Source: Anaspis maculata (Eukaryota > Arthropoda > Insecta > Coleoptera > Scraptiidae). Taken from it: 64,000 nt of DNA. The position numbers and the translations under genes are program-made. Position 1 is the stretch's first letter; the number at the start of each line of letters is the position of its first letter. This document shows positions 1-11,076 of this stretch, piece after piece. The DNA lies in contig OX421962.1 in the NCBI GenBank assembly GCA_949128115.1, positions 10,615,262 to 10,679,261 on the forward strand, given 5' to 3'. The notes under the pieces were generated by a model that was not told the origin of the DNA, ran no database searches, and saw only the letters and a program-made list of their open reading frames with translations.

Positions 1-60
1 AACATTAAAACCTGCAGAAACCTTATACTTAGCAGTGAAATCATCTGGTGAGGTACTATA

Positions 61-1113
61 CAGGGTGTTTCGCAATTACGGTTACAAACTTCTAGGGGAG
101 ATTCTCCATCAAAAATGGACGAAGAAAAAATATAACTTCGATGTCCTAAAATGCTCCGTCAAAAAGATACAGGGTGTTCAAGTTGACTTTTTGAAATCGA
201 TTTTTCTACATAACTTTTGAACCGTTCAACTGATTTAGTTTAAATTTGAAACAAAGTTAATCAGAATAGGTTTTCATCACGATAGTTTTCATCGAATGAT
301 AGCAACGTGTTTAGAAAAAAAATACAGGGACGTAAATAATGGGGGGTGTCTTAATATTTCCCCCCCTATTTTTCACTTCATTGAGTATTTTCCTAAATTG
401 TTCTGATTTTTGGATTCTACGTCCAATTTAGAAAAAAAGTTACTCTTGCAAAATTTTGATTAGAGGCTCCATTTCTGAGATATTTGGGTTTGAAACTTTG
501 GAAAACATCTCGAAATCGCCACTTTCAATGAGCCCAATTTTTTTGTCCCTGAAAACTTCCCGTTTCTCAGGAAAAATGGTGGTTTATCAACTTAGAAATT
601 CTAGAGAACCTATTTCTGCTGAGAAATCATGAGTTTTTTAGATTCTAATTTTTAGGCCTTTGAAAGTGGCAATTTCGAGATGTTTTCCAAAGTTTCAAAC
701 CCAGATATCTCGAAAATGAAGCCTCTAATCAAAATTTTGCAAGAGTAACTTTTTCCTCCAAATTGAACGTAGAATCCAAAAATTGAAACAATTTGGGAAA
801 ATAGCTATGGGGTGAAAAATAGGGGGGCAAATATGAAGACACCCCCCATTATCCACGCCCCTGATTTTTGTTTTCTGAACGCGTTCCTATAATTTGATAG
901 AGACCTATTCTGGTTAACTTTGTACCAAATTTGAACAAAATCAGTTGAACGGTTCAAAAGTTATGCCAAAAAATCGATTTTAAAAAGTCAACTTGAACAC
1001 CCTGTATCTTTGTAACGGAGCATTTTAGGACACCGAAGTTATATTTTTTCCTGGTCCATTTTTGATGGAGAATCTCCCCTAGAAGTTTGTAACCGTAATT
1101 GCGAAACACCCTG
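61..1113. mobile_element. CAGGGTG foldback element 1
   Basis: The interval is one long imperfect palindrome: the first ~500 bp reappear as reverse complement in the last ~500 bp, meeting near 590. The tips read CAGGGTGTTTCGCAATTACG on both strands. A TA dinucleotide precedes the left tip (59-60), as expected for Tc1/mariner-type insertion, but the right tip is followed by AT because it abuts the next element. There is no transposase, so this is a non-autonomous foldback element. Superfamily assignment is inferred from TA and terminus only. Confidence 0.8.
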
Positions 1114-1955
1114 ATGTTTCAGCGATGGTAACAAAAAATTCAACTTTGGTGAAATATCGTCAAAATATGACGAAAACCTTCAAGTGTCCCAATTTTAATC
1201 GCGATTTCAGTCGGATCGATCGTAAGCATATCCATCTTGTCAATTTATAACTCGATCGCAACGATCGTATCTGTCGGAAGCAAGAAATGATCGAGGGAGG
1301 AAAGCTAGGGACTTTGGGGGAATTTGCCTGTCACTAGTGTCACTTCAGTGCTACTCACCTCTCAGCCTGTCTAGTCAAAGCATAAGTATTGAACGAGGTA
1401 CCGAAGTATTTGTACCTTTAAGGTTATCAATTATTATCAGTAGCTGTTGATTATTGCCAGTGGTCACTCGTCATGGATAGAATAAGTGTGGCTTGTGCGA
1501 GTTTTATTTTCTGAAGAAAACTAAAAGTCCCCAGAAAATCCCCCAACATAACCTTGCTAATCAAGAAGACTACCGTGCTAATTTTCGCTAATCTTGATAT
1601 GATCTTGATTCTCATTGGTCGATCGTAAGGATCGGATCGCAAGAGTTATTGGATGTTGGCCAACTATTTACTTAAAATCCTTGAAATCGTTGCGATTGCG
1701 TCTTGCGCTTAAAATCGAGTTATAAAAGGTACAGAGGTAATCGTATCTTTTAAACTCGTTGAATTATAAATCGTCTTTGCATAATTTTGCAAAATTTGGC
1801 CTGATGACGAAGATACAGCCCTTCGTAGTTCACCTTTTTTGGTTTTTAAAAACTTGTAACTCAAGAACATTCCGACGAAATTAGTATAAGTTTTCGTCAT
1901 ATTTTGACGGGATCTACTCACAGGTATTTTTTGCTACCATCGCTGAAACACCCTG
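1114..1955. mobile_element. CAGGGTG foldback element 2, left tip fused to element 1
   Basis: The right tip (ending 1955, followed by TA) is the reverse complement of CAGGGTGTTTCAGCGATGG. The matching left tip begins at 1116 as TGTTTCAGCGATGG, with its first bases replaced by the end of element 1. Further arm similarity includes CGTCAAAATATGACGAAAAC near 1169 and its complement near 1895. The interior (about 1190-1770) is related to the inner ends of the TIR element at 56873-61564: 1200-1330 matches 56900-57020, and 1510-1760 matches 61283-61500. No coding capacity is seen. Confidence 0.7.
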
Positions 1956-2029
1956 TATGGAGCATGAGTAATGATTGCGGCGCGGCGGTTGGGCCAGACA
2001 TGGGAGTCATGATGGGGGGAGGCGTCCCC

Positions 2030-2156
2030 TGTCATGGCGGCCTGTCACGTGACCTGTCATGGCGGCCTGTCACGTGACCTGTCACTTGTCAGCTGTTAGA
2101 ATGGCAAACTGTCACCTGTCAGCTGTCAAGATGGCGGCTTGTCAGTTGTCAAAGAA
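2030..2156 (+). repeat. Short GTCA/GGCGG-rich tandem repeats
   Basis: A ~25-bp unit (GTCATGGCGGCCTGTCACG core) occurs twice in tandem. It is followed by diverged CTGTCA/GTCAGCTGT units that include ATGGCGGCTTGTCAG. The rest of 1956-2517 shows no gene or clear element. Confidence 0.6.
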
Positions 2157-2517
2157 ACGCCACCTATGGAACAAGTTTCCAACCAATCTCTCTAGGCGGG
2201 AATATTGTACCACCAATGGCCAATTGCTAATGGAAAAAATCACCCAGTCACCCTCATATTTTAGCTAAAATTCTCATCATTTTTGTGAAATGAGTCTGAA
2301 GTTGTCAATTTTTTGAAAAATATTCGGGAATGTCAGCTGACCAATCAGAGGTGTCTGGCGTTGAAAAATAGTCAAAGTGGCGGCAATTCATCGTAAGCTT
2401 GGCTATAATCATCAAATTTTGGTGCAAAATTAACCCAAAATTATCAGTTTTTTTATACCAAGTGGCCAGACTTGCCAGCTACTCAACTGCCGTTCGCTAA
2501 ATAATGATGCCAATGTA

Positions 2518-3273
2518 CAGGGTGCTCACGATAAAATTCACCCCCCCTCTAGGAGATTCCTCTTTGAGATATTTTGAAAAACTGAAGACTTTTTCTTAAC
2601 GATTTTTCCCAGAGATTTTGAATCGGTTGTCTAAAAGTTTTCAATTAGTACCGTATACAGGGCGTGGGGTGTGACATGTAACTTTTTCATTTCAAATACA
2701 ACACCCTATATTTTATTACGTCACATGATGAAGCCTTTCTTTCTGATTACAAAGATATATAACATTTATGATTTATTATCACAAGGAAGCTGTCAAAAAA
2801 ATTATAAAATAGGTAGTCAAATGAATTAAAAATTAAAAAGTACGCGACACCCTGTATTAGGAACGAATTAGACCATCTATTCATACAGAGTTGAACTCTG
2901 CAGACAAAATGTTACAAGAATAACTTTTTTGAAGTGAACTGTAGAAACCAAAGCCATCTTGCCGCGAAACAAAATTATTTGACTACCTATTTTATTATTT
3001 TTCCGACAACTTACTTTTCAAAATAAATCATAAGTGTCATGTATATTTGTAATCAGAAAAAAAGGCTTCACCAAATAACGGAATAAAATATAGGGTGTTG
3101 CATTTAAAATAAAAAAGTTAAATATCAAACCCTGTATACGGTACCAATTAGAAACTTTTAGAGGATCGATCTGAGGTCCCTGGGAAAAATCGTTGAGAAA
3201 AAGTTTTCAGTTCTTCGAAATAATTTGAAGGGGAATCTACTGGAGGGGGGTGAATTTTATCGTGAACACCCTG
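2518..3273. mobile_element. CAGGGTG foldback element 3 with TA target duplication
   Basis: Tips are CAGGGTGCTCACGATAAAAT on the left and the complement of CAGGGTGTTCACGATAAAAT on the right, flanked on both sides by TA (2516-2517 and 3274-3275). The arms match along most of their length around a centre near 2890, including the blocks near 2810 and 2985 with AAAATAGGTAGTCAAAT. There is no ORF of substance. It looks like a Tc1/mariner-type non-autonomous element; the class is inferred from the TA duplication. Confidence 0.82.
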
Positions 3274-5639
3274 TATTTCAAAAATGTTGCATGTCTACAA
3301 AAATCCTTCAAACCAGTACCAAGAAGACGTAACTTCTCAGTCGCCATATTGTTTATACGGTGCGTTTCATTTCGGAATCGAACCTCTATCTGCAACGACG
3401 ATCAGTTCACTATGCCAACGTGTCAACCACTGTGCTACAGCGATGACAGTCGCCGTCGCTAAATACACCTAGATGAAGTTATGTAATACGTACCGTTTGA
3501 TCAAAATCTTTCTTACTCAAGGCAGATTGTGGTCTGGTCATTGGCAGGCAAACGAGGCTGATTTTGGCCAGGTTACAGCCGACATTGAGTGAGAAAATTT
3601 CTGGTCATATGGTACCTACTCAACCAGTTTTCCCTGAAATAAGGAAAAAACGTATGCATGATGCGCATGCAGGAAAAATTTGGAATTTTAGTACCTTGTT
3701 CAGCACACTTTATCATACTTGCATGCAAATTTTCAACTCATTTTAGTCTCAATTGAATGATTCCTGTATAGAGTAGGTTAAAAACACCTTTTCCTAATTA
3801 AACAAAGCGCATATTATTCAAGAAATGAGGAAATCTAGTATATTGTTCAGCACAAGTACTAGAAAATTCACACGAAGTAGGGCCGCGAAAAGTTACTGCA
3901 CTCACTTACACTTTTCTGGAATATGCATTGACCCTCGATTGCACCCTCTCTCTTGAGAAAACATGAAGTGTGAGTAGGAAAGTTTTAATCGACTCTGACC
4001 ATTATGCTTGGTCCATTGATCAAAATTTCTATTTTTAAATTGAATAGAGGCGCAGCCAACAAATCCAGGAAGATCGGTATCCAAGTTTTGTAATCTCCCA
4101 ACCCACCCCTCTTATAAAAATAAAGCTTCCCCATAGAAGAAGAAGAATCCCCTTTAAGTTGAAGAATTAGTTTGGCCAATCGTGTTTGTCTAGTTGTGTT
4201 TGTTAGGACTTTCGTTGTGTTGTAGTTACCCAAGGTAGTACAGGTAAGTGAAGGCTTGGAAATGAAACACAGGGACTTCAAATCAACGAAGAACAATTTT
4301 ATTCCAAAACAAATATATCGACCCATGTGCAATCATGCAATATCAATTCAATTACCCCAACCTCCCACTATTTGAAATGTAGTGTATAAGCCACTGCTGC
4401 AGAGAGAACAAGAGAAAGACGAGAGAAAGTATCGCTCTCGCTAGAACAGATCATATTAGTTCCAGTAACCTAGATTGTTGAGGAACCTGTATAGCGAAAA
4501 CTAAACGGCAGAACCAAAGTGTGAGTATCGTCTGTACGTCACTTGGCGCGAAGGGAAAGAAGAGGGAGACAAACGTTTATTAGCAAGCTCTGTGGTGACC
4601 TAAATTGACGAGGGATCTAAAGGGGAATAGAGACGAGTTTGGCTAAGCACAGGTTCTCTTGCACAGGTCCCTGCTGCCGAATGAAGAAAAGAGAACAGTG
4701 TTGCATCTCTGGATGTCTTTTAATGGTACCATAATAATAATGGCAAGGAACAATCAAGATCGAACATGATAAACATGGTCAATAAAATCATCATCAATTA
4801 TTTATCACAATAAATACCACAACATGACTCTAGGTAAATCAACAATATCAAAAACCAGGTCTTAACAGTTGAAGACGTATATTATTTCATCAGATAACAA
4901 AGTAAGGAAAGATATCTTCTTTCACAAGATAACCTTCTCTTACAAGACACGACAGCAAACAAAGATATCTGTTGTGTGCAGATATCTTTGTCTCACAGGA
5001 CTCAGGCATGAATATAGAAGACAGTCGATCAGTGTAATATGTATCATAGTAAACAAAAGTATGAAGAAATCATTGAAGCGATTCAACTCGACTGAGAAGA
5101 ATACCAAAACCATGCCCATCAAGTATGACAATATACCTTGGAGCTCTCAAAACCACGTCACCTGCTTTGTTGTCTCGCCAGACCCTGACTCTCGGGGTAG
5201 CTCGGTCTCGGTTCATCTGGAAATCTTGTGGCGACATCGTTCTACTCTTTCGTCTCTATCAAGCGTCAACAACAGTGACCTACACGCTACGTGTATTCCC
5301 TTTATCCCCTGAACGTGATTATCCCGTTAATTGTTACAATTATCAATGTCTAACTGACAGGAAACAAAACAACTTAATCACTTATCTTCGAGCGTTCTGA
5401 AGGCACGGCAGCTATACTCGGGAAGTCGCCAACATCGGAAGAGACTTGATTCTTCTCTTTTCTATGATCTGGAGCAGGAAATACCCTGTTTTTCTTGTAT
5501 TTTTCTCTTAGACATCTGCCGTCATTTTCTACACTTTATCAACTTCCTGTTACTTGACGACGGCCTCTTCCTTTTCAGGTGTATTACCAAAGCTCACGAT
5601 GTTTCAAATTTAATTCTTTATAGGCTGAAGAGCCGGTCG
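3274..5639. other. No supported feature
   Basis: This is AT-rich sequence without a convincing gene. The longest frame (4869-5312, plus) has no recognisable motif, no biased composition and no paralogue in the window, and I treat it as chance. No repeat structure was recognised by eye. Confidence 0.5.
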
Positions 5640-6605
5640 ATTTCAGTTTTCAGGATATTTTGGTAAGAAAATTACGCTTATATGGCCGGTTTGTCTGTCT
5701 CTCTGTCCGTGTAGAAATGAGGAAGTTGTATTCATTCCTCGTCGGGGAATATAACTAGAGTCTTGGAACTTTTTCCGATGGATATTATGATGTCCCCAAA
5801 GGTGGCCAATGGGCAGAATGGATTCCATGATTCTGCCGCCATCTTGGCCGCCATGACGCCATCACCATATTGGAATATCCTCTTATTAGAACAATTTTAA
5901 TGAAACTGGGAACCCTTATCTCGTATGATCATTTGTATTTTCAAGCTGAGTTTTATTATTCTAATGCCATCTTGGCCGCCATATTTAAATTTCTTATTAG
6001 TTCAACGATTTTCATGAAACTTTAAACTTATCTACCCTTGTCACGTAAGATCATTCTTATTTTGAAGCTAAGTTTCATGCCATTCCACCGCCATATCTTG
6101 GCCGCCATATTGGAATCTCTCACTAGTGGAACGATTGTCATGAAACTTGGAAGTTGGAGCTTATGGCGGCTTTACAGAACTTCGTTTGTCGCCGGCGACA
6201 GTCCCCCACTCCACTGCAGTTGATTAATTTGAACGACACGACGACAGAAACTCGTGTCGCGGGAATTATGGAGGGAGGTGGGGGAGTACAGCAGATCGAA
6301 TCCTATTGGCCAGCGACACTGTCGCCGGCGACATACGAAGTTCTGTAAAGCCGCCATTACTTTTCTCTCGTACGAACATTCTTATTTTCAACCTGAGTTT
6401 CATGATTCCATCGCGTCATCTTGGCCGCCATAAAATTTATTTAATATTAGTGAAACGATTTTCATGGAACTTTGGACTTTACCCTTGTCATGTATGAGCA
6501 TTCTTACCGCCGATACCCGATACCCGCCGTCTTGGCCGTCATATTGAGATTTCCCATTAGTGGAACGATTTTCATGAAACTTGGAACTCACCCTTATTTC
6601 GTTAG
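5640..6605 (+). repeat. Degenerate ~125-bp tandem repeat (CGCCATCTTGGCCGCCAT family)
   Basis: Five diverged copies carry a CATCTTGGCCGCCAT core near 5834, 5960, 6096, 6416 and 6526, each followed by AACGATTTTCATGAAACTTG-like text. Once the inserted MITE is subtracted, spacing is about 110-136 bp. The leader (about 5665-5815, with GGCCGGTTTGTCTGTC and GGAACTTTTTCCGATGGAT) recurs at 24665-24810, so this is a dispersed family with internal tandem structure. It is non-coding as far as can be seen. Confidence 0.75.
6164..6356. mobile_element. 193-bp Harbinger-like MITE, TTA target duplication
   Basis: The terminal inverted repeats are ~38 bp, beginning TGGCGGCTTTACAGAACTTC and ending in the complement. 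Both ends contain GTCGCCGGCGAC. Direct TTA flanks lie at 6161-6163 and 6357-6359. The element splits one unit of the surrounding ~125-bp repeat, whose text resumes after it. A 3-bp TTA/TAA duplication is typical of PIF/Harbinger; the assignment rests on that alone. Confidence 0.85.
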
Positions 6606-9390
6606 TGCTCCCGAAATCGCAAGTTTACATAATACGCATTTGGACGCAACCGATTACCGAAGCCTAAGCGTGTCCAATTATTCCACCCAGACTGCCAGAC
6701 AATCCCATATCATCCACCTTTAAATCCCAAAAATGTCTGTATGTCTGTCTGTGAAGATGTAACATATGCAATAGCACCTGCCCGCATATGCAAACACAAA
6801 TAAATCCCTGGGATGTGTGAAACACACTTTACAAGAAAACACACTCACGGAGAGGCGTCGCGACGCCTCCCGTCGCTTTTCCAATAAAAACCTTTTAAAT
6901 CCAGAGGATCTCTCACTTTAAAATCATTTAGGGATGCTGGGGAGCAACACGACGGTGGCGGTGATGACGCGGGGAAAGGGACGGCGCATTATAGTTAGAG
7001 AACGACGAGATGTTCCGCAATTTGCATCATTCCTCCCAGCAGTTCTCCCACTCTTCCAAATCGTAAACGTTCACTTCTTCCGACATACAGCGCAAGTTAT
7101 TATATCGACGACTTGACGAGTGAGACCGGAACTTTAATTTGACAAATTGCCTTTTGAGGAGTGAACGTAAACTTTATAAAGACAATCTCGGTGTTTGTAG
7201 CATCCAGCTACAAGAAGGCTCAACTCTTCCTTATGCTCTTCATCCTGGTTCCTCGTTTGCGCTATCGCTAATAAAACGCTTCGGAAGGATGACAGAAGCA
7301 TGGCGTGTCGCAATGCAAATAAATTAGTGATGGTTATAAAGTTTATTGGTTTGGATTTACGAGGACGGAAGCAGGGAGGCTCGCGACGAGAGGGTTTCAA
7401 GCGAAATCATTTTGATCACTTATTATTATCCTGTTGCGAAAGGAGCTGATGCTCGAGAGGACAAATGTGCGGTGATCGTTTAAAAATAGCTGTTTTTGAT
7501 ACTAAGTAGGTATACGACTGTTTACGACTTTTATGCGTCTTCTTACTTCCTTTTATCTGATGTTCTACCGAATGTTTGTCAACTTGTCCCAGTTCGTTTT
7601 GACTATTAACTGTAATCAATTTAGCCGCTTTCTTCATTAGAGCAAGCTACGGAAAATGCGTTGCGTTGGCATGAATGGTACGATGCTAGCTAGATTTTTA
7701 CGCCTTGGCGCTTTTCTCTTTCGGATCCCATCCAAGAGTGAGAACTGAAAATGGTTACGTTCGGGATGGCTAGTAGTCCATTTCTAGCTCAACGTGTTTT
7801 GTAATAACTCATTGAACTGTTCCTCTCATTTGGACCCCTGGCCATAATTGTCCCCCCCCCCCTTACCTTGGACCTTTACCTTCGTTTTGCTTACGTTGTT
7901 CGATTCATCCAGGCTCTATACTCGCAACGAGAACGGATCATTGGGGATGAGGTGATGAGGATTATATTGAAAAGTTGAACAAAAACACAAATTGACAGCA
8001 AACAAAATGAATTTCTATTAAAATCATCAGCAAAAGTTGAATGAAGCAGATTCTTTTCATAAAACACCTAACAGGACTGACAGACTAGCAAAATGACACA
8101 CAATAGACAAAATGAACAAAAACAATTGAAAACACAACAACAAAATATGTCATACTGTCAGTAAAAGGAAAAGAAAATAGTGACGGATTCGGAAAAGAGC
8201 ACTCAGGGGAAGAACCCAGTCAAACAAACCCCTGAGTTAAGCCCTGAGAAGAAGACTCTCAAATACATGACAAATGAATAACAAAACTCACTGATACATT
8301 CCGGTATTCAGTGTAAGTGCAATTAGTAAAACAAAATCGCAGAAACATCAGTAAACAAATGTAAAACACATCAGTAAACAATGCATAATAAATCAACAAA
8401 TCAACAATGCAGATAAAATCATCAACAATGCATAAAAACCCAAAACAAGACAAAACAGGTATGGTTAGTAGGATCCTGTAAAATACCTACATTGAATATC
8501 TGACAAACATAGCAGCGAGCATAAAAACATGACATAAAAATATGAGAGTCATGAAAGCGGCGGACAATGACATTTAAATGAAAATCAAATCATGACACAG
8601 ACAAAAATAAGACATACAAAAATTACAGTCAAGTAAGTACATGGCAAGTGATTACATGACAAGCAAATCACACACAAAATTAATGGAGTGACCAGAAAAA
8701 TATTGACATGAAATTCATAAGTTTACAAAATTCGTAAGACAACAAAAGTAACATGAAAAATAATTACGTAAAACAGACTCGCGGCCTCGATGTATTGTGG
8801 TTCCTCGAGCAAGAAATGCAATCCAAACACAAGTATGACATCATCTATGGAAAAAATGCGTAGGTAGCGTCAACAGGGCCATTGGCATCCCCGGAAATTA
8901 GTGAAATACACGAGACACGTATAGTAGGGAGCCTCTATCCTTGCTTCAAACTGGGGTGTAAAAATCTCGAAAACCCCTCTCGGTCCTCGAATTTCCGGAA
9001 ACAAATAAAATTGATGCTTGAACAGGAAGCTCATCATTCGGCCCTCCATGCGTTTTAAAAGTTGAAAATGAATGCGGACAAACCAAAAGGACTGTCAATT
9101 AAATCTTTAGCAAGTAAGTCAAAAACCACCCACCTGTACAAGAATCTTTCAGGACGACGCGGCGGGACACCCAGCTGCGCCAAAGCACGGCACACGAATC
9201 CCCCCGTTTGACCCGCGAAAACCCGAAATCCTGCTGCGTCTAAATTTAGTTCCTAATATAGAACTGATTTGACTCTCGTCGAATTCTTAGAGTAAGTTAG
9301 TAAAAAGTCGCTGAAAATGCGTTCCATCACATCATCATAGGTGAAGGGCATAGATTTCCTCGTGCAGCTCAAGTTCTTTCCTCCTGTAGC
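6606..9390. other. No supported gene; one short dispersed repeat
   Basis: Nothing coding was recognised. A run of C lies near 7850-7862. The segment 7615-7710 (containing CATTAGAGCAAGCTA and GAATGGTACGATGCTA) recurs at 34673-34766, so it is a dispersed repeat. From 8000 to 9390 the sequence is A-rich without structure that I can name. Confidence 0.5.
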
Positions 9391-10257
9391 TATGTGGACG
9401 ATTTGGTGTTTGTGTTTTGTGTTTGTTTTGTCATTTTTTACCTCAAAAATTTAATGCAACTTTGGTTGGCTAAACTTGATTGGGATGATCACTTCTCACC
9501 TGAGATTCATCATCGTTGGAAGATGATTTACGATGAGCTGAGTTTGATTTCCCAGATTCGAGTCCCGCGCTGTATTTTGCCTCTTGTGATTCAGCAAGCT
9601 CAAATTGTTGGATCTTGTGACGCTTCTGGTCAAGGTATGGCCGCAGTTGTTTACTTGAGAATTGTAACTTCCGATAATAATGTCATTTGTCATCTTCTAA
9701 TAGCCAAAACTCGTGTTGCACCCCTCAAGACTATGACGATTCCTCGCTTGGAATTGTCAGCAGCACTCCTATCGTCTCGATTGGTAAAGTCGGTTGAAAG
9801 TCTCATTCGATCACTGCAAATTCGTGACACCATATTGTTTAGCGATTCCACCATAACTCTTGCATGGATTCGCATCCTTCTCTATTGTCTCAAGACATTT
9901 GTCTCCAATCGAGTTGTAGAAATACACGAGAACTTTCCCGAAAGTACTTGGCGTTATGCTCGGCGTTATGTTTGCACTGATCTCAATCCCGCTGATTGCG
10001 CCAGTCGGGGACTCCTTCCCTCTCAGCTTATATCTCATGAGCTTTGGTGGCAAGGTCCTCCGTTTTTGTTCGAGAACAAATCTCGGTGGCCTAGCGTTCG
10101 TTTCTCGCAATCTCAAGACGAGATTCCTAAGCTCAGAGTTGAACCCGACGTCAGTTTGATTGTCGACGCTTCCGAAAATTCTCTCATTCCAGACCTGGCC
10201 AGATATGTCAGACAGCTGTCACATTATGCAGACATATATCAAGGCGTCAAAATCTAG
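9391..10257 (+). pseudogene. BEL/Pao retrotransposon pol fragment (RT active site fused to RNase H region)
   Basis: The frame opens with the reverse-transcriptase catalytic motif YVDD (TAT at 9391) and continues open for about 288 codons. Typical BEL/Pao landmarks follow: an LWLAKLDWDD segment, IRVPRC, the RNase H aspartate in GSCDASGQGMAAVVYLR, KTRVAPLKTMTIPRLEL with its glutamate, the LFSDSTITLAWI aspartate, FVSNRVVEIHE, and NPADCASRGLLPSQL with LWWQGPPFL. In BEL/Pao proteins well over 100 residues normally separate YVDD from the LW..L.WD segment; here about 25 hydrophobic residues do, so an internal deletion has fused the two parts. There is no upstream RT fingers, no integrase core and no recognised LTR. 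It is a dead fragment despite the open frame. Confidence 0.9.
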
Positions 10258-10499
10258 TAAGCATTGCACCATTCGTGCCAATACAACGCATTTTTTCCAT
10301 AGCTTGCTTTGATCAATCACGCTGTGAAATGGATTATACTCGCAGAATCAGACAAAACATTCTAATTAACAACTTTTTGACAGTTTCAAGCACGTGCGTT
10401 GTCTACTTGACACAGGCGGGAACGAGAACCATTGGTTATTCACGTTATCTATACGTTAGATATTATTTGTGGGTCACTTTTCAACTGGGAGTTTCTAAT

Positions 10500-11076
10500 T
10501 TACCGACCAACCGACCAACCGACCAGACAACCGACCAGACGGTCAATGACCTTTACCCAATGCAGAAAACAGACCGTGACGGAATGTAAGTAGAGGTGCT
10601 AAACTTCGTCGGGTTGATTATTGGCTTGTGGGGGGGGGGGGGGCGGGTGGTGACAACGATGTTATGTAACCTTCTGGCCTTAAAGTGACAAAAAGGAATC
10701 TAATTAGCGAGAAAGGCATTGAAACAAAAATATGTAGGTATCAGGAATGCAGGAGGTAGAAGGAAGTGCTAAACCGACCTGCAATTAACACGAACAAGAC
10801 TTCACCACCGACCAACGGACCAGACAACCGACCAGACGGTCAATGACCTTTACCTACCTAATTTACCGACCAACCGACTACAGACCAGACAACCGACCAG
10901 ACGGTCAATGACCTTTATATACCCAACAGAGAACACAGACGGTGAGGTAATGTAAGTAGAGGTGTTAAACTCCGTCGGGTTGTTTATTGGTTTGTGGGGG
11001 AATGATAATGATGATAGTAACCTCCTGGAAGTGACAAAAAGGGGTCTAATTAACAAAAACGGCCATAGAAACCAAA
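10500..11076 (+). repeat. Satellite-flanking repeat, two copies (GACCAACCGACC family)
   Basis: Two tandem copies (about 10500-10740 and 10806-11076) each begin with clustered ACCGACCAACCGACCAGAC text. They continue through GGTCAATGACCTTTA, a GTCGGGTTG segment, a G-rich or GGGGGAATGATAATGATG stretch, and AAGTGACAAAAAGG. The same repeat occurs as reverse complement at 26866-27290 on the far side of the satellite. A poly-G run lies near 10630. GACCGACC-like words are shared with the satellite hairpin. No ORF. Confidence 0.8.

Noticed and set aside
4869..5312. 147-codon plus frame as a gene
   Set aside because: No domain, no paralogue, ordinary composition and no supporting splice context.
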